Origin: Anaerolineae bacterium
GTDB taxonomy: Bacteria; Chloroflexota; Anaerolineae; Aggregatilineales; Phototrophicaceae
DNA: 64,000 nt
Assembly: GCA_022824365.1 (NCBI GenBank)
Contig: JAJEAA010000018.1
Location: 372,001 to 436,000, forward strand
Reading direction: 5' to 3'
Under the pieces are notes generated by a model, which saw only the letters and a program-made list of their open reading frames with translations, was not told the DNA's origin and ran no database searches. The position numbers and the translations under genes are program-made. Positions 35,784 through 44,372 of this stretch are shown here, piece by piece; position 1 is the stretch's first letter; each line of letters begins with the position of its first letter.

Positions 35784-36771
35784 GGCTCAATTCCTCTTCG
35801 ACCACATGACAAGCGGTGAAATGACGGGGCGCGATCTGGATCAACTCCGGCTCGATGGTCTTGCAGATGTCCTGCGCCAAGGGGCAGCGCTCATGAAAGC
35901 GGCAGCCGCTCGGCGGACGATCCAAAGCGGGCGGGCGTCCTGGTATGCTCATCAGTTCCTCGCGCGAATCGAGGTTGGGCAGGGACTCGATCAAGTAGCG
36001 CGTATAGGGATGTTTCGGCTCGTTGAGAATCGTCCGCGTTTCCGCCTCTTCCACCAGCTTGCCGGCGTAGAGAATGGCGATCCGATCGGCCAGGTTGGCA
36101 TGCACACCGATATCATGCGTGATGAGCACAAGCGTGCTGCCCTCTTTCTGTTGCACATCCTTAAGCATCTGGATCACACCGCGCTGCACGACCACATCCA
36201 GCGCCGTAGTCGGCTCATCAGCGAAGATCAACTTGGGCCAGAGGATGGTAGCCAGCGCGATCGTCACCCGCTGCCGCATCCCGCCGGAAAGCTGATGCGG
36301 ATACGAGCGCATCACTTTCTCCGGCAAGCCCAGATCACGCAGGTATTCAGCCGTCATCGCGTAAGACTCGTTCTTCGTCACATCGCGATGCGCGCTGATG
36401 AAGTCGTGAAAGCTATCGCGGATGCGCCGCACTGGATTCAGCACATGCATCGAACCTTGGGGGATGTAAGAAAGCTTGCGCCAACGCAAATCGCGGTTCT
36501 GCTCCTCGGTCATATCGGCGGCATTCAGCCTCTCGCCGTCAAGGTTATAGATGACCTCGCCGCCCACAACCGTCAGCGGCGGCTGATAAGCGTTCAGCAA
36601 GACGCGCAGCAAGGTTGATTTGCCGCAGCCGGATTCGCCGGCGATGCCGTAGACTTCGCCTTCCTGAATGCGCAAGGTGATATCGTCGACCGCCTTGACC
36701 GTCCTCTCAACACCGTAAGCCTTGGTGATGTAATAGGCGCGCAAGTTGTTGGTTTCGATTATGGCGCCCAT
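35767..36771 (-). CDS. Oligopeptide ABC transporter ATPase, OppD type (second system)
   Basis: A 334-residue ATPase with Walker [14 protein letters not shown], signature [14 protein letters not shown], Walker [13 protein letters not shown], and the C-terminal GCRFHERCPLAQDIC. Its start shares one base with the stop of the OppC-type permease upstream and its end overlaps the OppF-type gene, indicating tight coupling. Confidence 0.94.
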   Translation of the reverse strand: MGAIIETNNLRAYYITKAYGVERTVKAVDDITLRIQEGEVYGIAGESGCGKSTLLRVLLNAYQPPLTVVGGEVIYNLDGERLNAADMTEEQNRDLRWRKLSYIPQGSMHVLNPVRRIRDSFHDFISAHRDVTKNESYAMTAEYLRDLGLPEKVMRSYPHQLSGGMRQRVTIALATILWPKLIFADEPTTALDVVVQRGVIQMLKDVQQKEGSTLVLITHDIGVHANLADRIAILYAGKLVEEAETRTILNEPKHPYTRYLIESLPNLDSREELMSIPGRPPALDRPPSGCRFHERCPLAQDICKTIEPELIQIAPRHFTACHVVEEELSHAQAV

Positions 36772-37730
36772 TACTCATCCTTCTCTTTTCGGCCTGCCGT
36801 AGCGACTGCGACTCCGGCCGAACTCGCGCCTTCACGTTCCAATTCAAGCGCCAGGTCAGCCTGGTGCGCCTGCAAGCGGACGAGGCGCTTGCGCGGGTCG
36901 AGGTATTCGCTGATGCCGATGGAGACCAGGTAAAAACCAACCACCATGATGATGGACGCGGTGACCGGAGCGATCATGACCCAAGGCTTGCCGGCGAATA
37001 TCGAGCTCCACTCATTCGCCCAGTAGATCATCGTGCCCAAGCTCAGGCTGTTGAGGTCGTTCAGACCCAAATACGACAGCGTGACTTCAATGCCGATAGA
37101 AAACAGGAAGCCGCTGACAACATCCGCCAGCATGTAGGGAATGATAAAAGGCAGATGCTCTTGAATGACGATCTTCACGGTATTCATGCCGCTGAAGATC
37201 GCGGTATGCGTGAAGTCGCGCTCGCGCAGGCTCAGCACTTGCGCGCGGTATCGCTTTGACGGGTAAGCCCAATCCAGGATACCGATAAGAATGCCAAGGG
37301 ATACGAAGGTGAGCTCGCCCTTCAGTATCACGGCGATCAATATGAGCAAGGGTAATCGCGGGATGACAATGACGCTCTCGACGACCGACTGAATGATGCG
37401 GTCGGCGGCGCCGCCCAGGTAGCCGGATATCATACCCAGCATGACGCCGATGCCGCGTCCGATCACGACAGCAATGCTAGCGATGATCAACGTGTTCTTC
37501 ACGCCGGCGGTCAACATCCAGAAGACATCTTGCCCCAGCGCGGTCGTGCCCAGCACATACTGAAGGGAAGGCGGATCACCGCGAAACTTGCGCGGGACCA
37601 CCCGGCGCTTCTCCGGCGGATAGGGCGCGAAGAATGAGGTCACAACCACGATGGCGACGAATATGAGGATTAACGATCCAAAGCGAAAGGACAGGCTGAA
37701 ACGGAAGAGGTCTCTTATCGTTGTAAGCAT
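36771..37730 (-). CDS. Oligopeptide ABC transporter permease, OppC type (second system)
   Basis: A 319-residue permease with an N-terminal helix (FGSLILIFVAIVVVTSFF), the family motif LGTTALGQDVFWMLTAGVKN and an EAA-type loop RDFTHTAIFSGMNTVKIVIQ. Unlike the OppC of the first system it has the normal short loop after helix 1. The C-terminal tail is long and charged (ALELEREGASSAG). It starts 11 bp after the OppB-type gene. Confidence 0.94.
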   Translation of the reverse strand: MLTTIRDLFRFSLSFRFGSLILIFVAIVVVTSFFAPYPPEKRRVVPRKFRGDPPSLQYVLGTTALGQDVFWMLTAGVKNTLIIASIAVVIGRGIGVMLGMISGYLGGAADRIIQSVVESVIVIPRLPLLILIAVILKGELTFVSLGILIGILDWAYPSKRYRAQVLSLRERDFTHTAIFSGMNTVKIVIQEHLPFIIPYMLADVVSGFLFSIGIEVTLSYLGLNDLNSLSLGTMIYWANEWSSIFAGKPWVMIAPVTASIIMVVGFYLVSIGISEYLDPRKRLVRLQAHQADLALELEREGASSAGVAVATAGRKEKDE

Positions 37731-37741
37731 GGCGGCGATCC

Positions 37742-38740
37742 CTATCTCAGACGGACGCGCGGATCAAAGACGGGATAGAGCAAGTCCACGATGAGTGAAC
37801 CGGTAGCGATGCCGACAATCGAAAGCAAGGTAATGCCCATGATGATGTTGTAATCTGATGTGCCGATGGCGGTGAAAAGCTTTGACCCCAAGCCCGGGTA
37901 GCCGAACATCACTTCTACAATCAGCGCGCCTTCAAACATCGCGCCCAGCGAGAGCGCCAGGTCATTGACATGGGGCAGCATCGTGTTGCGAATCACGTAG
38001 GACATGACGATTCTGCGCTTGGGCACCGCCGCCAACTCAGCATATTGGACATAATCGCTGGCGATTTCTGTAGTGCTCAGCGCCTTCGCCATAATGAATC
38101 GAAATGCGAAACCGCCGATAACAATCGACATCGCGGGCAAGAACCCGAAGCGCAATATGCTGCTGATATAGTTCCAGGTCAGCGCTGGGCTGCCCTGCGC
38201 GCCGCCAACCATAGGAAACAGCGGTATATAAAAGGCGAACACGATCAAAAGTATGAGCGCGGTAATGAGATAGGGCGTGGGATAGATGACGATGACAAGT
38301 CTTTCCAAGACCTGTGCCCAAGTCTGGTGCTGGAAATAACCCACAAGCGAGCCGACAAAGATGCCCAGCAACCAGGATATAAGTGTTGTGGTAGTAAGCA
38401 AGCCCACCGTCCAGGGCAAGCCGGCGCCGATGATTTCACTTACGGGTGCGGGGAAATTCTGAAACGATGGTCCCAAGTCACCCGCCAGCAGACGTCTCCA
38501 AAAGGCAATGTACTGATCCAGCAGGCTGCCGTCCAAGCCATAAAGATCTTCCATGTTGGCGCGCATGGCGACGACCGCTTGCGGATCAATCGTCTGAAAA
38601 GCCGTCATGCGCGAGATCATGTCGTCGATCGGATTGACCGGCGAAAAGCGGGGAATCAGAAATGTGACAGTGACGCCGACGAATATGACCACCGCCCATT
38701 GCGCGATTCGCGGAAGAATGTAAGTGCGCAGCAGTTGCAT
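37742..38740 (-). CDS. Oligopeptide ABC transporter permease, OppB type (second system)
   Basis: A 332-residue permease starting MQLLRTYILPRIAQWAVVIF. ATG 38740 has a strong SD (GGAGGAAC) and fits the family N-terminus; the frame extends to 38794 only through the intergenic repeat. Typical late segments are YAELAAVPKRRIVMSYVIRN and GALIVEVMFGYPGLGSKLF. Two GC-rich hairpins separate it from the receptor gene upstream. Confidence 0.93.
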   Translation of the reverse strand: MQLLRTYILPRIAQWAVVIFVGVTVTFLIPRFSPVNPIDDMISRMTAFQTIDPQAVVAMRANMEDLYGLDGSLLDQYIAFWRRLLAGDLGPSFQNFPAPVSEIIGAGLPWTVGLLTTTTLISWLLGIFVGSLVGYFQHQTWAQVLERLVIVIYPTPYLITALILLIVFAFYIPLFPMVGGAQGSPALTWNYISSILRFGFLPAMSIVIGGFAFRFIMAKALSTTEIASDYVQYAELAAVPKRRIVMSYVIRNTMLPHVNDLALSLGAMFEGALIVEVMFGYPGLGSKLFTAIGTSDYNIIMGITLLSIVGIATGSLIVDLLYPVFDPRVRLR

Positions 38741-38757
38741 ACAAGTTCCTCCCCCAG

Positions 38758-38835
38758 CCCTTCCCCCATTAAGAGGGAAGGGAGGAGAAACCACCGGTCC
38801 CGGAAAGCCCCTCCCTCATTTTGTTGGGGGAGGGG
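38758..38835. repeat. Two GC-rich hairpins between receptor and permease genes (family B)
   Basis: Hairpin 1: CCCTTCCC (38758-38765) with GGGAAGGG (38775-38782), 9-nt loop. Hairpin 2: CCCCTCCC (38808-38815) with GGGAGGGG (38828-38835), 12-nt loop. They lie inside the importer operon, just after the receptor stop. This is where REP-type hairpins stabilise receptor mRNA in enterobacterial importer operons, and a similar role in setting receptor excess is plausible. Confidence 0.65.
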
Positions 38836-38857
38836 TTTGGGGTGGGGGGCAAGTAAG

Positions 38858-40795
38858 CTAGCTCGTCGGGTGCAGGTTTTGGATGGCGTACTTGCCGCCC
38901 TGGAACCAGTACAAGGGCTGATAGTTCGGGTTCTCGGCAGTCGGGAAGCCGGTCCAGTAGGTTTCGTCCCAAGTGACGAACTTCTTGAAGGCGATGCAGG
39001 TGATGTCAAACATATTCTCGACCCAGTTCTGTATGAACTGGATACCCAGTTCGACATTCTCCGCTTCTTGCGATACCGGATTGACCGTTGCCATCGCGTC
39101 GATCAGTTCATCAATAGTGTCGTCGCGCAGACGCCGGCGGCTATCGCCACCAAGCGGACGGTAATCTTCGCCGACAGGCGCGTAATACCTGGAGTGGTGA
39201 CCGCGAATATTGGGCCACATATCGCCCGACGCCAGCGCGAAGCTGGTCCAGGGCGTGCTGATCTCATATGCGCCGATATGCTGGTTTGGATCAAAGGAGG
39301 ACTGGCGGTCAAGCGAACTGAAACTGACCTCGACGCCGAAGTCAGTCCACATATCGAAAGCGGCTTGCGCCATGCGGAAAGCGTCGTTCTCATCGGGAGT
39401 AGATTGCAGATCCAGCACCCAGGGCTCGCCATCGGGAGTCATCCACTTACCATCGCCGCCGCGGCTCAAGCCAGCCTTGAGCAGCAGCTTCTCCGCCGCG
39501 TCCGTGTCGTACTTCCACCAGCCGGCGCCGAAGACTTCGTACGGTTCGCCCGGCACAGCAAAGCCCTGCTCTTCCGCCCAAGCCGCGATCTGATCGGGCA
39601 CGGTCGGATCGTAGGGGTTGTACATTTCGCCATCGCCCAGGTCGATCTGCAAGTTGGTCAGCCATTCCGTCATCGGACCATGATACAAGTTATAGAGCTT
39701 GGCCGTCGGCGGAACCGGGAAGGGCGTTACTTTGGCGACGCCGCCGATGTACTCGGTCTGCATCTCAACGATGTCAAGCGCCAATGCCAGCGCCCAGCGG
39801 ACATCCTTGTTCTGCAGCATCGGATCGCTTTCGTGGTTCATAGCCAGTTGGCGCGAGCTGACTTCATTGGGATAAGCCCAGGGGAAGTCGGTATACCAAC
39901 TGCGGGCGTTCGGCGCGTTATCCAGCGTGAACTCGAAGGATTCGATATCCACATCGAAGTAGACATCAAGCTCGTTGCGGGACATGGCGATAGCTTTCTT
40001 GATGTTCTCATTGCCGTAGAAAATGCTCAAGGCATAGGGAGGTCCGGAACCGCCGGTGATAATGCCAGCCAGCGAGTTTTCGGGATCGTCCCTGCGCTTG
40101 AAGAGCTCCCAGTAGCCATTGGGATCCGCTTCGACCGGCAGGTAGTTGCCCAAGACAACGACGTCCTGCGCTTCCCAGACCCAGGCGCCGAGATTCTCGC
40201 CATCAGCCAGGTTGGCTTCGACTTCGGAAACGATGTGAGACGGCATCATGTAAACGCCATTCCAGCGCGATTCGAAGAGCGTATGGAAACGCGGATTGGA
40301 ACGATTCAACGTGAAGCTGACACTGTAGTCGCCGGTCTTTTCGACGGCTACGTCAAAGTCAACCAATTGCGGATGCCAGCCGCCTTGACCCAGTTCCGGG
40401 TTGGCTTTGATAGTTTCGATGGTGTAAACGACATCGTCAGCATTAAATTCTTCGCCATCTGTCCACATCACACCTGGGCGCAATTCAACCGACATCTCGG
40501 TGAAGTCGTCATTGTAAACCGGATCGGCGGCGGCCAAAGCATGAATGAATTCACCGGTTTCCTGATCACGATTCCAGAAGGTCTCCAGCATCAAGGCGTG
40601 ATGGAATGGCGTCGAACCGCCGATGCGCCAGACGTTGAAATTGTTCACCGTCTGCCAGCGGAAAATCTGGTCAAAGACCCAGAGATCTTCACGCGGCACG
40701 TCGACGGGGAGACCATCGGGTTCCTGTGCGAAGCCAACGAGCGTCGGCGCCGTGAGCAGCGCCAACAACAGCAACAATACAAGTTTCCTCTGCAT
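38858..40795 (-). CDS. Oligopeptide-type ABC substrate-binding protein (SBP_bac_5, second system)
   Basis: A 645-residue secreted receptor, long for the family. The signal peptide MQRKLVLLLLLALLTAPTLV ends near GFAQEPD and has no lipobox cysteine. Family stretches: VELRPGVMWTDGEEFNADDV and KDVRWALALALDIVEMQ. SD AAGGAG lies 8 bp before the ATG. It opens the second oligopeptide-type operon and diverges from the sulfatase-like gene at 41038. A large plus-strand frame over this gene is only an antisense shadow. Confidence 0.93.
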   Translation of the reverse strand: MQRKLVLLLLLALLTAPTLVGFAQEPDGLPVDVPREDLWVFDQIFRWQTVNNFNVWRIGGSTPFHHALMLETFWNRDQETGEFIHALAAADPVYNDDFTEMSVELRPGVMWTDGEEFNADDVVYTIETIKANPELGQGGWHPQLVDFDVAVEKTGDYSVSFTLNRSNPRFHTLFESRWNGVYMMPSHIVSEVEANLADGENLGAWVWEAQDVVVLGNYLPVEADPNGYWELFKRRDDPENSLAGIITGGSGPPYALSIFYGNENIKKAIAMSRNELDVYFDVDIESFEFTLDNAPNARSWYTDFPWAYPNEVSSRQLAMNHESDPMLQNKDVRWALALALDIVEMQTEYIGGVAKVTPFPVPPTAKLYNLYHGPMTEWLTNLQIDLGDGEMYNPYDPTVPDQIAAWAEEQGFAVPGEPYEVFGAGWWKYDTDAAEKLLLKAGLSRGGDGKWMTPDGEPWVLDLQSTPDENDAFRMAQAAFDMWTDFGVEVSFSSLDRQSSFDPNQHIGAYEISTPWTSFALASGDMWPNIRGHHSRYYAPVGEDYRPLGGDSRRRLRDDTIDELIDAMATVNPVSQEAENVELGIQFIQNWVENMFDITCIAFKKFVTWDETYWTGFPTAENPNYQPLYWFQGGKYAIQNLHPTS

Positions 40796-40880
40796 ACGAA
40801 AGACTCCTTGCTCAAATGGAACAAAAATTCGGAGCGCTGCAATAGCGCCCCAACCAGCCTAAACAGGCAAGCGCAGGGAT

Positions 40881-40908
40881 ATAGTAACGCATAATCAAAA
40901 AGTCGCAA
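40881..40908 (-). promoter_or_regulatory. Promoter of the second oligopeptide importer operon
   Basis: On the minus strand TTGCGA (40908-40903) and TACTAT (40886-40881) are 16 bp apart, 85 bp upstream of the receptor start. The -35 edge is overlapped by the palindrome at 40907-40922. Confidence 0.45.
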
Positions 40909-40922
40909 GTAATCGGTTACTT
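40907..40922. promoter_or_regulatory. Palindromic operator candidate AAGTAA-4-TTACTT
   Basis: AAGTAATCGGTTACTT is a 6 bp perfect inverted repeat around TCGG, in the divergent region between the importer operon and the sulfatase-like gene. Size and symmetry suit a dimeric repressor; overlap with the -35 of the minus-strand promoter supports a regulatory role. No adjacent regulator gene is present. Confidence 0.45.
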
Positions 40923-41002
40923 GAATTTGCAAACTCGGCGCAAAATGGCTAAGGTACTGGCTTATTTGCTGGTCAGTGAATCTGTGGCGAGCAGCCAGCG
41001 AC

Positions 41003-41008
41003 TATGAT
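41003..41008 (+). promoter_or_regulatory. -10 box upstream of the sulfatase-like gene
   Basis: TATGAT, a 5/6 match to the -10 consensus, lies 29 bp before the start codon at 41038. A matching -35 is not clear. An SD (AGGAGAGG) follows near the start. Confidence 0.35.
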
Positions 41009-41037
41009 AGACTTTCCGCGATTATAGGAGAGGACCC

Positions 41038-42477
41038 ATGCCCCAAAGACCCAATGTTTTGCTTATCGCCATCGACTCCATCCGCGCCGACCACATGTCA
41101 TGCTACGGTTATGACCGCCTGACGACGCCTTATATCGACCGCTTCGCCCAAGGCGGGGCGCTCTTCGAAAACACTTTCAGCCCGCATATTCCCACCACCT
41201 CGGCCTATGCCTCTATGCTGACCGGTCTCGATTGCTTCGGCACACAGGTGGTGGCGCTGCGCCATCAGGGACCCTTGCGGGCGGAAGCGCCAACCGCCGC
41301 TGAGATCTTCCGCGGCTACGGCTACAATACGACCTGCGTCGGCTTCAGCGGCAACCCGAGTTCGCGCGGCTTTGATACCTATATCAACTACGCCGGCTGG
41401 GGCAGTTGGAAGCAAGGCAGAAGCCCCAAGGCGCAAAATCTCAACGAAGCAGCCATGCCGGAATTGGAACGGCTGACTGCCGAGGACAAGCCCTGGTTCG
41501 TCATGCTGCGGCACATGGACCCGCATGCGCCTTACTTGCCGCCGGCGCCTTACGAGCGCATGTTTTACCACGGCGATGAATGCGATCCGGAAAATCGCTC
41601 GATGGATCCGGTGCTGGCCTTCAAGCCATTCGCCACTTTCTTCAAGTCCTGGATGCCGCCGGGCATCAGCGACAAGGACTATGTCATCGCCCAATATGAC
41701 GGCGCCATCGCTTACATGGACGCCGCCATCCAGTCTATCTTCACCGCGCTGGAACAACTCGGCGTCATGGACGACACCATCATCGCCTTGAATGGCGATC
41801 ATGGCGAGACGCTCTACGATCATGAATGCTGGTTCGACCATCACGGCATCTACGACAACGTTCTGCATGTGCCGTTGATCATCCGTTATCCGGATGCCGT
41901 GCCGGCCGGCGCGCGCCTCAGCGGCTTCAACCAACACAAGGACCTGCTGCCCACCCTGCTCGACCTGGCGGGTTTGGCGGATGACGCCGAGAATGACGGC
42001 TACGAATTCGACGGGCGCAGCCTGATGTCGCTGGCCCGCGGCGAGGAAGCGTCCTTCGAAAGCGAGTTCTATATCAGCGAGTGCACCTGGATGCGGAAGC
42101 ACGGCTGGCGAACGCCGGGCTGGAAGCTGATGATCGCCTTGGAGCCGGACTTCCACTTCAAGCCGGAAATCGAGCTATACAATCTGGTAGAAGACCCGGA
42201 CGAGAACAACAATCTGGCGGAAGCGCGCCCTGATGTGGTGGCTGACCTGAGAGCGCGGATGGAAGCGTTCATCGCCAAGCGCGAAGCCGAAACCGGCTTT
42301 ACCAATCCCATGCTGACGCAAGGCGACTGGCACGGGAAAGAAGGCGTTGGCGCATTTGAATCTTCGCAGCAGGCTTATGACACGCTCTACATCGGCGACC
42401 TGGACGAGGCGATTCGCTTGCAAGCGGAATCGCGCAAGGGCAGCGACAGCAAGGAAGAAGACGACAGCGACGACTAA
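41038..42477 (+). CDS. Sulfatase-superfamily enzyme lacking the formylglycine cysteine
   Basis: A 479-residue alkaline-phosphatase-superfamily protein. The N-terminal metal motif is NVLLIAIDSIRADHM and the second is ALNGDHGETLYDH. Where sulfatases have CxPxR followed by xxxLTG, this protein reads PTTSAYASMLTG, so Thr53 replaces Cys, Ser55 replaces Pro and Tyr57 replaces Arg. Thr is the nucleophile in phosphodiesterase and phosphoglycerol-transferase relatives, so phosphoester or phosphonate chemistry is possible, as is loss of activity. The C-terminus is acidic. It begins the cluster with Gfo/Idh enzymes, a sulfotransferase and rhamnose genes. Confidence 0.88.
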   Translation: MPQRPNVLLIAIDSIRADHMSCYGYDRLTTPYIDRFAQGGALFENTFSPHIPTTSAYASMLTGLDCFGTQVVALRHQGPLRAEAPTAAEIFRGYGYNTTCVGFSGNPSSRGFDTYINYAGWGSWKQGRSPKAQNLNEAAMPELERLTAEDKPWFVMLRHMDPHAPYLPPAPYERMFYHGDECDPENRSMDPVLAFKPFATFFKSWMPPGISDKDYVIAQYDGAIAYMDAAIQSIFTALEQLGVMDDTIIALNGDHGETLYDHECWFDHHGIYDNVLHVPLIIRYPDAVPAGARLSGFNQHKDLLPTLLDLAGLADDAENDGYEFDGRSLMSLARGEEASFESEFYISECTWMRKHGWRTPGWKLMIALEPDFHFKPEIELYNLVEDPDENNNLAEARPDVVADLRARMEAFIAKREAETGFTNPMLTQGDWHGKEGVGAFESSQQAYDTLYIGDLDEAIRLQAESRKGSDSKEEDDSDD

Positions 42478-42563
42478 ACGGCAAATGGCAAGTTTTGACA
42501 GTCTTGTCCGATATTGGAGTTCTACTTCTCTGGGAGTCGTCCGCCGGACATGACACATGACAC

Positions 42564-42593
42564 TTGTAGGGGCGACTCTGTGAGCCGCCCGCA
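42564..42593 (+). repeat. Family A hairpin repeat, copy 1
   Basis: TGTAGGGGCGACTC, TGT loop, then GAGCCGCCCGC: a 9 bp stem with one A-C mismatch. It ends about 10 bp before the SD of the next gene. Confidence 0.8.
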
Positions 42594-42615
42594 CAAAAAA
42601 AGGGAGAAGCAACCT

Positions 42616-43620
42616 ATGACATTACGAGTAGCCATCGTCGGCATGGGCGGGATTGGAAACAATCACGGGCGCTGTTACACACAGCATCCGGAAGCGGAAG
42701 TCGTCGCCGTTTGCGATATCATCCAGGAACGGTCGGACAAAGCGGCCGAAGCCTTCGGTTGTCAAGGCTTCTATTCGGTAGAGGCGCTGCTGAATAGCGG
42801 TGTGGAGTTTGACGCGGCCAGCGTGACAACGGCCGGCGCTGAGAATGGCGGCGATCATTATGCGCCGACGATGCAGTTGCTGCGCGCCGGTTACCCGGTG
42901 CTGGGCGAAAAGCCGATCTCAAATAGTGTCGAAGAAGCGGCCGAGATGGTCGCGCTGGCGAAGGAAAAGAACCTCCGCTACGGCATCAATCTCAACCACC
43001 GCTTCACGCCGGCGGCTATGCTGGCCAAGGAGTGGATGCTGCGCGGACGACTCGGCGAAGTCAACATGATCAACATGACGATGTGGATCAATAACCCAAA
43101 CGAGACCTCGCCGCATTTCCACATGCGGGCGCTGCATCCGCATTCGCTGGATGTCATGCGCTACTTCGCCCAATCCGAGGTGACGAAGGCGCAAGCCTTC
43201 TTTAAGAAGGGCAAGGGGCGCCAGATATGGTCAAACGCGCAAGTGAACCTGCTCTACGAGAACGGCATCATCGGCCACCTGCGCGGCAGTTATGACGGCA
43301 ACTTCGGCGCGGCCGGCACCTACGGGCTGGAAACGCTGGAAGTGGTCGGCTCGGACGGGCGCTTCATCTTGCGTGACGCCTGCGAGGAACTGACTTTTTA
43401 TCCGCGCTTCGATACGCAACTGGAGCGGCATGAGAATTACGGCGGCATGAGTCATTTCGGCCAGACCTTCCAAAGCCGCATCGGACATTGGGTTGACCAA
43501 AATTTGGCTGAGGTAGCGCCGGAAAAGATCGACGCCTCGGGCGCCGACGCCCTTAAGGTACAGCGCGTGATCGAAGCGGCCATTGAATCTTGGGATACCG
43601 GCAAGGTAGTCAACCTGTGA
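42616..43620 (+). CDS. Gfo/Idh/MocA family oxidoreductase, first paralogue
   Basis: A 334-residue NAD(P)-dependent oxidoreductase acting on a sugar or inositol-like compound. The Rossmann motif is GMGGIGNNH, and the conserved catalytic lysine lies in GEKPIS. The NLNHRFTPAAMLAKEWM segment continues the family core. ATG 42616 has SD GGGAG; the frame upstream to 42514 crosses the hairpin repeat and is unlikely. It is closely similar to the second paralogue at 44373 (shared runs CDIIQER, GEKPIS, YGINLNHRFTPAA). Its stop overlaps the sulfotransferase start. Confidence 0.92.
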   Translation: MTLRVAIVGMGGIGNNHGRCYTQHPEAEVVAVCDIIQERSDKAAEAFGCQGFYSVEALLNSGVEFDAASVTTAGAENGGDHYAPTMQLLRAGYPVLGEKPISNSVEEAAEMVALAKEKNLRYGINLNHRFTPAAMLAKEWMLRGRLGEVNMINMTMWINNPNETSPHFHMRALHPHSLDVMRYFAQSEVTKAQAFFKKGKGRQIWSNAQVNLLYENGIIGHLRGSYDGNFGAAGTYGLETLEVVGSDGRFILRDACEELTFYPRFDTQLERHENYGGMSHFGQTFQSRIGHWVDQNLAEVAPEKIDASGADALKVQRVIEAAIESWDTGKVVNL

Positions 43621-44351
43621 TCACCGTCATCGGGCGCGGACACAGCGGAACGCGGTCCATATCGCACACGCTTTACGCCAGCGGCGTATACATGGGGCAG
43701 ACCTTGAATCCCTCAGGCGACCTTGTGCCAGCCTGGCTGATGTACGATGCCTGCCGCGTCTTCGCGCGCTACGTGAAATGGAATGGCGGTCTCAGTTGGG
43801 ATTTCAGCCGCGTCCACGAAGTTGAGATTCCGCAGCGCTTCATCGATCTGTTCCACCGCTACATTGAAACGGTGCTGAATCATAAAGGGAAACTGAAAGG
43901 CTGGAAGGTTCCGGAGACGACCTTGGTCTTCCCCTGGATAATACGGATGTATCCGGATATGCGCTATATCTTCTGGATTCGCAATCCTCGCGATTGCATC
44001 ATCGGCTCGCACAAGACCGACGATATGCGCGATTTCGGCATTCAGTATCCGGAGACCGCTGACGAGCGCACCCGCCGGGCGATCTCCTGGAAGTATCAAT
44101 ATGACCTGGTGAAGTCGACGCCGAAGCCGAAGCACTGGATCGAAGTGCGGTTCGAAGATTTTGTGACCAAGCAAGAAGAGACGTTGGAACGGCTGGAAAC
44201 GTTTCTGGGCATTCCGCTGGCGCGCATCATCATGCGGCAGGATACGATCAATCGCTGGCGGCGCGATGACGGCCTTAATTACTTCGACTTCTTTGAGCCG
44301 GCGATGCGGGAATATGATTACGAGATTCCGCAGTCAGTCTCCAGCGGCTGA
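43617..44351 (+). CDS. Sulfotransferase-family protein
   Basis: A 244-residue PAPS-dependent sulfotransferase-like protein. The 5'-phosphosulfate loop is VIGRGHSGTRS (residues 4-14) and the 3'-phosphate-binding region is FWIRNPRDCIIGSHK; HWIEVRFEDFVTKQEETL is the typical late helix. The start is GTG at 43617, overlapping the preceding stop as GTGA, so it is coupled to the Gfo/Idh gene; an upstream TTG at 43590 is less likely. A sulfotransferase within a sugar-catabolic set is unusual. The acceptor is unknown. Confidence 0.87.
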   Translation: MITVIGRGHSGTRSISHTLYASGVYMGQTLNPSGDLVPAWLMYDACRVFARYVKWNGGLSWDFSRVHEVEIPQRFIDLFHRYIETVLNHKGKLKGWKVPETTLVFPWIIRMYPDMRYIFWIRNPRDCIIGSHKTDDMRDFGIQYPETADERTRRAISWKYQYDLVKSTPKPKHWIEVRFEDFVTKQEETLERLETFLGIPLARIIMRQDTINRWRRDDGLNYFDFFEPAMREYDYEIPQSVSSG

Positions 44352-44372
44352 AATGGAAAGGTGAAGCAGTAG

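Noticed and set aside
37970..40894. A 974-codon plus-strand reading frame
   Set aside because: It lies antisense to the OppB-type permease and the SBP_bac_5 receptor, both clearly recognisable on the minus strand. It crosses their intergenic hairpins and has no domains. High GC and codon bias explain its openness.
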